Shown here piece after piece: positions 1 to 10,370 of a DNA stretch of 64,000 nt. The notes beneath the pieces are model-generated. The model searched no databases and was not told the origin of the DNA. It saw only the letters and a list, made by a program, of their open reading frames with translations. Position numbers and translations under genes: made by a program. Location of the stretch: positions 124,001-188,000 of the forward strand of contig NW_026291482.1 of NCBI RefSeq assembly GCF_023091745.1. The letters run 5' to 3'. Within the stretch, counting starts at the first letter, position 1. Each line of letters begins with the position of its first letter. Origin of the DNA: Budorcas taxicolor (lineage: Eukaryota > Chordata > Mammalia > Artiodactyla > Bovidae).

Positions 1-578
1 GCCTCATCTCGCCTGGAGGGGAGAACCTCCTGGATTTTCTCGAGTTGCGGCAGGTCTTCTCGAGTTACGACGGGGACCTCAGGGACCCACTCTGGTGGCC
101 TCAGGAAAGGCCAGTCCCCATGCGAGTTGCTAGGGGACCTCTCGGGATTCCTCTCCCGTCCATGCCGGGGCCTCAGTCCTTGTGTGGAGTCGGGGCCAGA
201 ACCTGAGGATTCCTCTCCAGTGTTGCCATGGATCTTGGGGTGCTTCTGAGTCTCCCCAGGGGAGTCAGGCCTCGTCTCGAGTGGGGGCATGCACGTGCGC
301 TTTCCTCCCGAGCTGCAGCAGTAGTGTCACGCTTCCTGTCACGTGGATCAAGGGATCTGTGGCTTTCCCTCGAGGCTGTCCCTCGAGGCTTTCCCACGAG
401 GCTTTCCCACAGGGCTGTGCCACGTGCCACCTTGGTGGGAGTCGATCCTCGGCGTGAAAGACGAGCCGGTGAAGGGAAAAGAGGTTCCTCTGGAATGGAC
501 TGAGACATCTGGGGGACTCTTGGAATGGTGGCACGACCCTGGAGTTCCTCTCGCCGTTCCTGTTGAGAGGGCCTCCTC
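1..578. repeat. Partial satellite monomer at left window edge
   Basis: This is the last 578 bases of a monomer cut by the window edge. It carries the private variants gacccactc (near 102) and gggccagaa (A at 198). Both recur exactly 2448 bp downstream (near 2550 and at 2646), so it already belongs to the three-monomer higher-order repeat and the array continues to the left. Confidence 0.9.
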
Positions 579-2448
579 TTGAGATGCGACGGGAACGCCG
601 GGAACTCTTTCCCGACGAAGCAGGGAAAGGATCCCTCATCTCGAGCTACGAGGCGGAAACGGGGCTCCTCTGGATGTGGGCGGGACCCTCGTGATTCCTC
701 TCGAGTGGAGACGGCTAGGTCGGGGAACTTCTTGATTTGCACCAAGGGTGTGAAGGACCCTTTCGAAGTTCCAGAGGTGAGGTGTGATCAGCCTCGAGAC
801 GCCTCAGCGGAAATGGGCCTCATCTCGCCTGGAGGGGAGAACCTCCTGGATTTTCTCGAGTTGCGGCAGGTCTTCTCGAGTTACGACGGGGACCTCAGGG
901 ACCCGCTCTGGGGGCCTCAGGAAAGGCCAGTCCCCATGCGAGTTGCTAGGGGACCTCTCGGGATTCCTCTCCCGTCCATGCCGGGGCCTCAGTCCTTGTG
1001 TGGAGTCGGGGCCGGAACCTGAGGATTCCTCTCCAGTGTTGCCATGGATCTTGGGGTGCTTCTGAGTCTCCCCAGGGGAGTCAGGCCTCGTCTCGAGTGG
1101 GGGCATGCACGTGCGCTTTCCTTCCGAGCTGCAGCAGTAGTGTCACGCTTCCTGTCACGTGGATCAAGGGATCTGTGGCTTTCCCTCGAGGCTGTCCCTC
1201 GAGGCTTTCCCACGAGGCTTTCCCACAGGGCTGTGCCACGTGCCACCTTGGTGGGAGTCGATCCTCGGCGTGAAAGACGAGCCGGTGAAGGGAAAAGAGG
1301 TTCCTCTGGAATGGACTGAGACATCTGGGGGACTCTTGGAAAGGTGGCACGACCCTGGAGTTCCTCTCGCCGTTCCTGTTGAGAGGGCCTCCTCTTGAGA
1401 TGCGACGGGAATGCCGGGAACTCTTTCCCGACGAAGCAGGGAAAGGATCCCTCATCTCGAGCTACGAGGCGGAAACGGGGCTCCTCTGGAAGTGGGCGGG
1501 ACCCTCGTGATTCCTCTCGAATGGAGACGGCTAGGTCGGGGAACTTCTTGATTTGCACCAAGGGTGTGAAGGACCCTTTCGAAGTTCCAGAGGTGAGGTG
1601 TGATCCGCCTCGAGACGCCTCAGCGGAAATGGGCCTCATCTCGCCTGGAGGGGAGAACCTCCTGGATTTTCTCGAGTTGCGGCAGGTCTTCTCGAGTTAC
1701 GACGGGGACCTCAGGGACCCGCTCTGGTGGCCTCAGGAAAGGCCAGTCCCCATGCGAGTTGCTAGGGGACCTCTCGGGATTCCTCTCCCGTCCATGCCGG
1801 GGCCTCAGTCCTTGTGTGGAGTCGGGGCCGGAACCTGAGGATTCCTCTCCAGTGTTGCCATGGATCTTGGGGTGCTTCTGAGTCTCCCCAGGGGAGTCAG
1901 GCCTCGTCTCGAGTGGGGGCATGCACGTGCGCTTTCCTCCCGAGCTGCAGCAGTAGTGTCACGCTTCCTGTCACGTGGATCAAGGGATCTGTGGCTTTCC
2001 CTCGAGGCTGTCCCTCGAGGCTTTCCCACGAGGCTTTCCCACAGGGCTGTGCCACGTGCCACCTTGGTGGGAGTCGATCCTCGGCGTGAAAGATGAGCCG
2101 GTGAAGGGAAAAGAGGTTCCTCTGGAATGGACTGAGACATCTGGGGGACTCTTGGAATGGTGGCACGACCCTGGAGTTCCTCTCGCCGTTCCTGTTGAGA
2201 GGGCCTCCTCTTGAGATGCGACGGGAACGCCGGGAACTCTTTCCCGACGAAGCAGGGAAAGGATCCCTCATCTCGAGCTACGAGGCGGAAACGGGGCTCC
2301 TCTGGATGTGGGCGGGACCCTCGTGATTCCTCTCGAGTGCAGACGGCTAGGTCGGGGAACTTCTTGATTTGCACCAAGGGTGTGAAGGACCCTTTCGAAG
2401 TTCCAGAGGTGAGGTGTGATCAGCCTCGAGACGCCTCTGCGGAAATGG
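1..2448. repeat. Trimeric higher-order repeat, copy 1 (period 2448)
   Basis: Three consecutive monomers differ from each other at diagnostic sites but match the next three. Paired variants 2448 bp apart are A198/A2646 (gggccagaa), G912/G3360 (ctctgggggcc for ctctggtggcc) and T1123/T3571 (ctttccttccgag). Further pairs are ggaagtggg near 1489/3937, ctcgaatgg near 1517/3965, gaaaggtgg near 1338/3786 and gatccgcctcg near 1602/4050. Few differences separate the copies; one is a CpG-to-TpG change at 1412 that copy 2 lacks. The phase chosen for the boundaries is arbitrary. Confidence 0.88.
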
Positions 2449-4896
2449 GCCTCATCTCGCCTGGAGGGGAGAACCTCCTGGATTTTCTCGAGTTGCGGCA
2501 GGTCTTCTCGAGTTACGACGGGGACCTCAGGGACCCACTCTGGTGGCCTCAGGAAAGGCCAGTCCCCATGCGAGTTGCTAGGGGACCTCTCGGGATTCCT
2601 CTCCCGTCCATGCCGGGGCCTCAGTCCTTGTGTGGAGTCGGGGCCAGAACCTGAGGATTCCTCTCCAGTGTTGCCATGGATCTTGGGGTGCTTCTGAGTC
2701 TCCCCAGGGGAGTCAGGCCTCGTCTCGAGTGGGGGCATGCACGTGCGCTTTCCTCCCGAGCTGCAGCAGTAGTGTCACGCTTCCTGTCACGTGGATCAAG
2801 GGATCTGTGGCTTTCCCTCGAGGCTGTCCCTCGAGGCTTTCCCACGAGGCTTTCCCACAGGGCTGTGCCACGTGCCACCTTGGTGGGAGTCGATCCTCGG
2901 CGTGAAAGACGAGCCGGTGAAGGGAAAAGAGGTTCCTCTGGAATGGACTGAGACATCTGGGGGACTCTTGGAATGGTGGCACGACCCTGGAGTTCCTCTC
3001 GCCGTTCCTGTTGAGAGGGCCTCCTCTTGAGATGCGACGGGAACGCCGGGAACTCTTTCCCGACGAAGCAGGGAAAGGATCCCTCATCTCGAGCTACGAG
3101 GCGGAAACGGGGCTCCTCTGGATGTGGGCGGGACCCTCGTGATTCCTCTCGAGTGGAGACGGCTAGGTCGGGGAACTTCTTGATTTGCACCAAGGGTGTG
3201 AAGGACCCTTTCGAAGTTCCAGAGGTGAGGTGTGATCAGCCTCGAGACGCCTCAGCGGAAATGGGCCTCATCTCGCCTGGAGGGGAGAACCTCCTGGATT
3301 TTCTCGAGTTGCGGCAGGTCTTCTCGAGTTACGACGGGGACCTCAGGGACCCGCTCTGGGGGCCTCAGGAAAGGCCAGTCCCCATGCGAGTTGCTAGGGG
3401 ACCTCTCGGGATTCCTCTCCCGTCCATGCCGGGGCCTCAGTCCTTGTGTGGAGTCGGGGCCGGAACCTGAGGATTCCTCTCCAGTGTTGCCATGGATCTT
3501 GGGGTGCTTCTGAGTCTCCCCAGGGGAGTCAGGCCTCGTCTCGAGTGGGGGCATGCACGTGCGCTTTCCTTCCGAGCTGCAGCAGTAGTGTCACGCTTCC
3601 TGTCACGTGGATCAAGGGATCTGTGGCTTTCCCTCGAGGCTGTCCCTCGAGGCTTTCCCACGAGGCTTTCCCACAGGGCTGTGCCACGTGCCACCTTGGT
3701 GGGAGTCGATCCTCGGCGTGAAAGACGAGCCGGTGAAGGGAAAAGAGGTTCCTCTGGAATGGACTGAGACATCTGGGGGACTCTTGGAAAGGTGGCACGA
3801 CCCTGGAGTTCCTCTCGCCGTTCCTGTTGAGAGGGCCTCCTCTTGAGATGCGACGGGAACGCCGGGAACTCTTTCCCGACGAAGCAGGGAAAGGATCCCT
3901 CATCTCGAGCTACGAGGCGGAAACGGGGCTCCTCTGGAAGTGGGCGGGACCCTCGTGATTCCTCTCGAATGGAGACGGCTAGGTCGGGGAACTTCTTGAT
4001 TTGCACCAAGGGTGTGAAGGACCCTTTCGAAGTTCCAGAGGTGAGGTGTGATCCGCCTCGAGACGCCTCAGCGGAAATGGGCCTCATCTCGCCTGGAGGG
4101 GAGAACCTCCTGGATTTTCTCGAGTTGCGGCAGGTCTTCTCGAGTTACGACGGGGACCTCAGGGACCCGCTCTGGTGGCCTCAGGAAAGGCCAGTCCCCA
4201 TGCGAGTTGCTAGGGGACCTCTCGGGATTCCTCTCCCGTCCATGCCGGGGCCTCAGTCCTTGTGTGGAGTCGGGGCCGGAACCTGAGGATTCCTCTCCAG
4301 TGTTGCCATGGATCTTGGGGTGCTTCTGAGTCTCCCCAGGGGAGTCAGGCCTCGTCTCGAGTGGGGGCATGCACGTGCGCTTTCCTCCCGAGCTGCAGCA
4401 GTAGTGTCACTCTTCCTGTCACGTGGATCAAGGGATCTGTGGCTTTCCCTCGAGGCTGTCCCTCGAGGCTTTCCCACGAGGCTTTCCCACAGGGCTGTGC
4501 CACTTGCCACCTTGGTGGGAGTCGATCCTCGGCGTGAAAGACGAGCCGGTGAAGGGAAAAGAGGTTCCTCTGGAATGGACTGATATATCTGGGGGACTCT
4601 TGGAATGGTGGCACGACCCTGGAGTTCCTCTCGCCGTTCCTGTTGAGAGGGCCTCCTCTTGAGATGCGACGGGAATGCCGGGAACTCTTTATCGACGAAG
4701 CAGGGAAAGGATCCCTCATCTCGAGCTACGAGGCGGAAACGGGGCTCCTCTGGATGTGGGCGGGACCCTCGTGATTCCTCTCGAGTGGAGACGGCTAGGT
4801 CGGGGAACTTCTTGATTTGCACCAAGGGTGTGAAGGACCCTTTCGAAGTTCCAGAGGTGAGGTGTGATCAGCCTCGAGACGCCTCAGCGGAAATGG
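2449..4896. repeat. Trimeric higher-order repeat, copy 2 (period 2448)
   Basis: This is the second copy of the three-monomer unit, recognised by the same linked variants as copy 1. Its third monomer carries extra private changes between about 4411 and 4692 (gtcactctt, ccacttgcc, gatatatctg, ctttatcgac). These are absent from copy 1, so they arose after the duplication or came in by exchange with another monomer. Confidence 0.86.
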
Positions 4897-5900
4897 GCCT
4901 CATCTCGCCTGGAGGGGAGAACCTCCTGGATTTTCTCGAGTTGCGGCAGGTCTTCTCGAGTTACGACGGGGACCTCAGGGACCCGCTCTGGTGGCCTCAG
5001 GAAAGGCCAGTCCCCATGCGAGTTGCTAGGGGACCTCTCGGGATTCCTCTCCCGTCCATGCCGGGGCCTCAGTCCTTGTGTGGAGTCGGGGCCAGAACCT
5101 GAGGATTCCTCTCCAGTGTTGCCATGGATCTTGGGGTGCTTCTGAGTCTCCCCAGGGGAGTCAGGCCTCGTCTCGAGTGGGGGCATGCACGTGCGCTTTC
5201 CTCCCGAGCTGCAGCAGTAGTGTCACGCTTCCTGTCACGTGGATCAAGGGATCTGTGGCTTTCCCTCGAGGCTGTCCCTCGAGGCTTTCCCACAAGGCTT
5301 TCCCACAGGGCTGTGCCACGTGCCACCTTGGTGGGAGTCGATCCTCGGCGTGAAAGACGAGCCGGTGAAGGGAAAAGAGGTTCCTCTGGAATGGACTGAG
5401 ACATCTGGGGGACTCTTGGAATGGTGGCACGACCCTGGAGTTCCTCTCGCCGTTCCTGTTGAGAGGGCCTCCTCTTGAGATGCGACGGGAACGCCGGGAA
5501 CTCTTTCCCGACGAAGCAGGGAAAGGATCCCTCATCTCGAGCTACGAGGCGGAAACGGGGCTCCTCTGGATGTGGGCGGGACCCTCGTGATTCCTCTCGA
5601 GTGGAGACGGCTAGGTCGGGGAACTTCTTGATTTGCACCAAGGGTGTGAAGGACCCTTTCGAAGTTCCAGAGGGGAGGTGTGATCAGCCTCGAGACGCCT
5701 CAGCGGAAATGGGCCTCATCTCGCCTGGAGGGGAGAACCTCCTGGATTTTCTCGAGTTGCGGCAGGTCTTCTCGAGTTACGACGGGGACCTCAGGGACCC
5801 GCTCTGGGGGCCTCAGGAAAGGCCAGTCCCCATGCGAGTTGCTAGGGGACCTCTCGGGATTCCTCTCCCGTCCATGCCGCGGCCTCAGTCCTTGTGTGGA
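4897..5900. repeat. Trimeric higher-order repeat, partial copy 3
   Basis: The trimer pattern continues for about one more monomer. A5094 (gggccagaa) and G5808 (ctctgggggcc) lie exactly 2448 bp after their copy-2 partners. The markers of the next monomer (ctttccttccgag, ggaagtggg) do not appear in the following repeat, so the higher-order register is lost somewhere around 5.8-6.0 kb. Confidence 0.8.
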
Positions 5901-8398
5901 GTCGGGACCGGAACCTGAGGATTCCTCTCCAGTGTTGCCATGGATCTTGGGGTGCTTCTGAGTCTCCCCAGGGGAGTCAGGCCTCGTCTCGTGTGGGGGC
6001 ATGCACGTGCGCTTTCCTCCCGAGCTGCAGCAGTAGTGTCACGCTTCCTGTCACGTGGATCAAGGGATCTGTGGCTTTCCCTCGAGGCTGTCCCTCGAGG
6101 CTTTCCGACGAGGCTTTCCCACAGGGCTGTGCCACGTGCCACCTTGGTGGGAGTCGATCCTCGGCGTGAAAGACGAGCCGGTGAAGGGAAAAGAGGTTCC
6201 TCTGGAATGGACTGAGACATCTGGGGGACTCTTGGAATGGTGGCACGACCCTGGAGTTCCTCTCGCCGTTCCTGTTGAGAGGGCCTCCTCTTGAGATGCG
6301 ACGGGAACGCCGGGAACTCTTTCCCGACGAAGCAGGGAAAGGATCCCTCATCTCGAGCTACGAGGCGGAAACGGGGCTCCTCTGGATGTGGGCGGGACCC
6401 TCGTGATTCCTCTCGAGTGGAGACGGCTAGGTCGGGGAACTTCTTGATTTGCACCAAGGGTGTGAAGGACCCTTTCGAAGTTCCAGAGGTGAGGTGTGAT
6501 CAGCCTCGAGACGCCTCAGCGGAAATGGGCCTCATCTCGCCTGGACGGGAGAACCTCCTGGATTTTCTCGAGTTGCGGCAGGTCTTCTCGAGTTACGACG
6601 GGGACCTCAGGGACCCGCTCTGGTGGCCTCAGGAAAGGCCAGTCCCCATGCGAGTTGCTAGGGGACCTCTCGGGATTCCTCTCCCGTCCATGCCGGGGCC
6701 TCAGTCCTTGTGTGGAGTCGGGGCCGGAACCTGAGGATTCCTCTCCAGTGTTGCCATGGATCTTGGGGTGCTTCTGAGTCTCCCCAGGGGAGTCAGGCCT
6801 CGTCTCGAGTGGGGGCATGCACGTGCGCTTTCCTCCCGAGCTGCAGCAGTAGTGTCACGCTTCCTGTCACGTGGATCAAGGGATCTGTGGCTTTCCCTCG
6901 AGGCTGTCCCTCGAGGCTTTCCCACGAGGCTTTCCCACAGGGCTGTGCCACGTGCCACCTTGGTGGGAGTCGATCCTCGGCGTGAAAGACGAGCCGGTGA
7001 AGGGAAAAGAGGTTCCTCTGGAATGGACTGAGACATCTGGGGGACTCTTGGAATGGTGGCACGACCCTGGAGTTCCTCTCGCCGTTCCTGTTGAGAGGGC
7101 CTCCTCTTGAGATGCGACGGGAACGCCGGGAACTCTTTCCCGACGAAGCAGGGAAAGGATCCCTCATCTCGAGCTACGAGGCGGAAACGGGGCTCCTCTG
7201 GATGTGGGCGGGACCCTCGTGATTCCTCTCGAGTGGAGACGGCTAGGTCGGGGAACTTCTTGATTTGCACCAAGGGTGTGAAGGACCCTTTCGAAGTTCC
7301 AGAGGTGAGGTGTGATCCGCCTCGAGACGCCTCAGCGGAAATGGGCCTCATCTCGCCTGGAGGGGAGAACCTCCTGGATTTTCTCGAGTTGCGGCAGGTC
7401 TTCTCGAGTTACGACGGGGACCTCAGGGACCCGCTCTGGTGGCCTCAGGAAAGGCCAGTCCCCATGCGAGTTGCTAGGGGACCTCTCGGGATTCCTCTCC
7501 CGTCCATGCCGGGGCCTCAGTCCTTGTGTGGAGTCGGGGCCGGAACCTGAGGATTCCTCTCCAGTGTTGCCATGGATCTTGGGGTGCTTCTGAGTCTCCC
7601 CAGGGGAGTCAGGCCTCGTCTCGAGTGGGGGCATGCACGTGCGCTTTCCTCCCGAGCTGCAGCAGTAGTGTCACGCTTCCTGTCACGTGGATCAAGGGAT
7701 CTGTGGCTTTCCCTCGAGGCTGTCCCTCGAGGCTTTCCCACGAGGCTTTCCCACAGGGCTGTGCCACGTGCCACCTTGGTGGGAGTCGATCCTCGGCGTG
7801 AAAGACGAGCCGGTGAAGGGAAAAGAGGTTCCTCTGGAATGGACTGAGACATCTGGGGGACTCTTGGAATGGTGGAACGACCCTGGAGTTCCTCTCGCCG
7901 TTCCTGTTGAGAGGGCCTCCTCTTGAGATGCGACGGGAACGCCGGGAACTCTTTCCCGACGAAGCAGGGAAAGGATCCCTCATCTCGAGCTACGAGGCGG
8001 AAACGGGGCTCCTCTGGATGTGGGCGGGACCCTCGTGATTCCTCTCGAGTGGAGACGGCTAGGTCGGGGAACTTCTTGATTTGCACCAAGGGTGTGAAGG
8101 ACCCTTTCGAAGTTCCAGAGGTGAGGTGTGATCCGCCTCGAGACGCCTCATCGGAAATGGGCCTCATCTCGCCTGGAGGGGAGAACCTCCTGGATTTTCT
8201 CGAGTTGCGGCAGGTCTTCTCGAGTTACGACGGGGACCTCAGGGACCCGCTCTGGTGGCCTCAGGAAAGGCCAGTCCCCATGCGAGTTGCTAGGGGACCT
8301 CTCGGGATTCCTCTCCCGTCCATGCCGGGGCCTCAGTCCTTGTGTGGAGTCGGGGCCGGAACCTGAGGATTCCTCTCCAGTGTTGCCATGGATCTTGG

Positions 8399-8410
8399 GG
8401 TGCTTTGAGT
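8399..8410. other. 1-bp deletion in monomer (register -1)
   Basis: The stretch reads tgctttgag where all neighbouring monomers read tgcttctgag, so one C is missing between 8405 and 8406. This makes the monomer that starts at 7923 only 815 bp long. Confidence 0.85.
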
Positions 8411-9208
8411 CTCCCCAGGGGAGTCAGGCCTCGTCTCGAGTGGGGGCATGCACGTGCGCTTTCCTCCCGAGCTGCAGCAGTAGTGTCACGCTTCCTGTCA
8501 CGTGGATCAAGGGATCTGTGGCTTTCCCTCGAGGCTGTCCCTCGAGGCTTTCCCACGAGGCTTTCCCACAGGGCTGTGCCACGTGCCACCTTGGTGGGAG
8601 TCGATCCTCGGCGTGAAAGACGAGCCGGTGAAGGGAAAAGAGGTTCCTCTGGAATGGACTGAGACATCTGGGGGACTCTTGGAATGGTGGCACGACCCTG
8701 GAGTTCCTCTCGCCGTTCCTGTTGAGAGGGCCTCCTCTTGAGATGCGACGGGAACGCCGGGAACTCTTTCCCGACGAAGCAGGGAAAGGATCCCTCATCT
8801 CGAGCTACGAGGCGGAAACGGGGCTCCTCTGGATGTGGGCGGGACCCTCGTGATTCCTCTCGAGTGGAGACGGCTAGGTCGGGGAACTTCTTGATTTGCA
8901 CCAAGGGTGTGAAGGACCCTTTCGAAGTTCCAGAGGTGAGGTGTGATCAGCCTCGAGACGCCTCAGCGGAAATGGGCCTCATCTCGCCTGGAGGGGAGAA
9001 CCTCCTGGATTTTCTCGAGTTGCGGCAGGTCTTCTCGAGTTACGATGGGGACCTCAGGGACCCGCTCTGGTGGCCTCAGGAAAGGCCAGTCCCCATGCGA
9101 GTTGCTAGGGGACCTCTCGGGATTCCTCTCCCGTCCATGCCGGGGCCTCAGTCCTTGTGTGGAGTCGGGGCCGGAACCTGAGGATTCCTCTCCAGTGTTG
9201 CCATGGAT

Positions 9209-9219
9209 CTTGGGGGTGC
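9209..9219. other. 1-bp insertion in monomer (register +1)
   Basis: Five G bases at 9212-9216 replace the usual four (cttggggtg). The monomer starting at 8738 is therefore 817 bp, cancelling the deletion one monomer upstream. The extra G lies in a homopolymer run, so a sequencing error is possible. Confidence 0.8.
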
Positions 9220-10370
9220 TTCTGAGTCTCCCCAGGGGAGTCAGGCCTCGTCTCGAGTGGGGGCATGCACGTGAGCTTTCCTCCCGAGCTGCAGCAGTAG
9301 TGTCACGCTTTCTATCACGTGGATCAAGGGATCTGTGGCTTTCCCTCGAGGCTGTCCCTCGAGGCTTTCCCACGAGGCTTTCCCACAGGGCTGTGCCACG
9401 TGCCACCTTGGTGGGAGTCGATCCTCGGCGTGAAAGACGAGCCGGTGAAGGGAAAAGAGGTTCCTCTGGAATGGACTGAGACATCTGGGGGACTCTTGGA
9501 ATGGTGGCACGACCCTGGAGTTCCTCTCGCCGTTCCTGTTGAGAGGGCCTCCTCTTGAGATGCGACGGGAACGCCGGGAACTCTTTCCCGACGAAGCAGG
9601 GAAAGGATCCCTCATCTCGAGCTACGAGGCGGAAACGGGGCTCCTCTGGATGTGGGCGGGACCCTCGTGATTCCTCTCGAGTGGAGACGGCTAGGTCGGG
9701 GAACTTCTTGATTTGCACCAAGGGTGTGAAGGACCCTTTCGAAGTTCCAGAGGGGAGGTGTGATCAGCCTCGAGACGCCTCAGCGGAAATGGGCCTCATC
9801 TCGCCTGGAGGGGAGAACCTCCTGGATTTTCTCGAGTTGCGGCAGGTCTTCTCGAGTTACGATGGGGACCTCAGGGAGCCGCTCTGGTGGCCTCAGGAAA
9901 GGCCAGTCCCCATGGGAGTTGCTAGGGGACCTCTCGGGATTCCTCTCCCGTCCATGGCGGGGCCTCAGTCCTTGTGTGGAGTCGGGGCCGGAACCTGAGG
10001 ATTCCTCTCCAGTGTTGCCATGGATCTTGGGGTGCTTCTGAGTCTCCCCAGGGGAGTCAGGCCTCGTCTCGAGTGGGGGCATGCACGTGCGCTTTCCTCC
10101 CGAGCTGCAGCAGTAGTGTCACGCTTCCTGTCACGTGGATCAAGGGATCTGTGGCTTTCCCTCGAGGCTGTCCCTCGAGGCTTTCCCACGAGGCTTTCCC
10201 ACAGGGCTGTGCCACGTGCCACCTTGGTGGGAGTCGATCCTCGGCGTGAAAGACAAGCCGGTGAAGGGAAAAGAGGTTCCTCTGGAATGGACTGAGACAT
10301 CTGGGGGACTCTTGGAATGGTGGCACGACCCTGGAGTTCCTCTCGCCGTTCCTGTTGAGAGGGCCTCCTC

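Larger units (their letters stand above)
5901..10370. repeat. Satellite monomers without clear higher-order order
   Basis: About five and a half monomers show no consistent multi-monomer period that I could see. Local variants include ctttccgacgagg near 6104, gatccgcctcg near 7315 and 8131, gtggaacgac near 7873, and tacgatgggg near 9041 and 9858. The two monomers around 8.4 and 9.2 kb carry opposite single-base indels, so the register is restored after them. Confidence 0.8.

Noticed and set aside
276..290. G-quadruplex potential at gtgggggcatgc
   Set aside because: There is only one G run of five here, and nearby runs are too short or too far apart for a four-tract motif.
366..430. Independent microsatellite insertion
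   Set aside because: The 13-bp tandem block is present at the same place in nearly every monomer, so it is part of the satellite consensus, not a separate insertion.
604..620. Canonical CENP-B box
   Set aside because: No segment around the TTCG sites on either strand satisfies all essential positions; the best resemblance lacks three of nine. It is kept only as a degenerate similarity.
173..745. Recurring minus-strand open frame of about 190 codons (and 216-codon versions) in most monomers
   Set aside because: It overlaps other open frames in all phases, repeats every 816 bp, is low-complexity and rich in Arg, Pro and Ser, tolerates frameshifts, and resembles no known protein family. It is a by-product of GC-rich satellite sequence.
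579..1022. Recurring plus-strand open frame of 147 codons in most monomers
   Set aside because: Its start is TTG in the consensus, there is no upstream signal, and neighbouring monomers carry in-frame stops (tag at 35943 and 37575) or 1-bp deletions without any sign of constraint.
8963..9721. Longest minus-strand open frame (about 250 codons)
   Set aside because: It exists only because the single-base insertion at 9212-9216 joins two frames that are separate in every other monomer.
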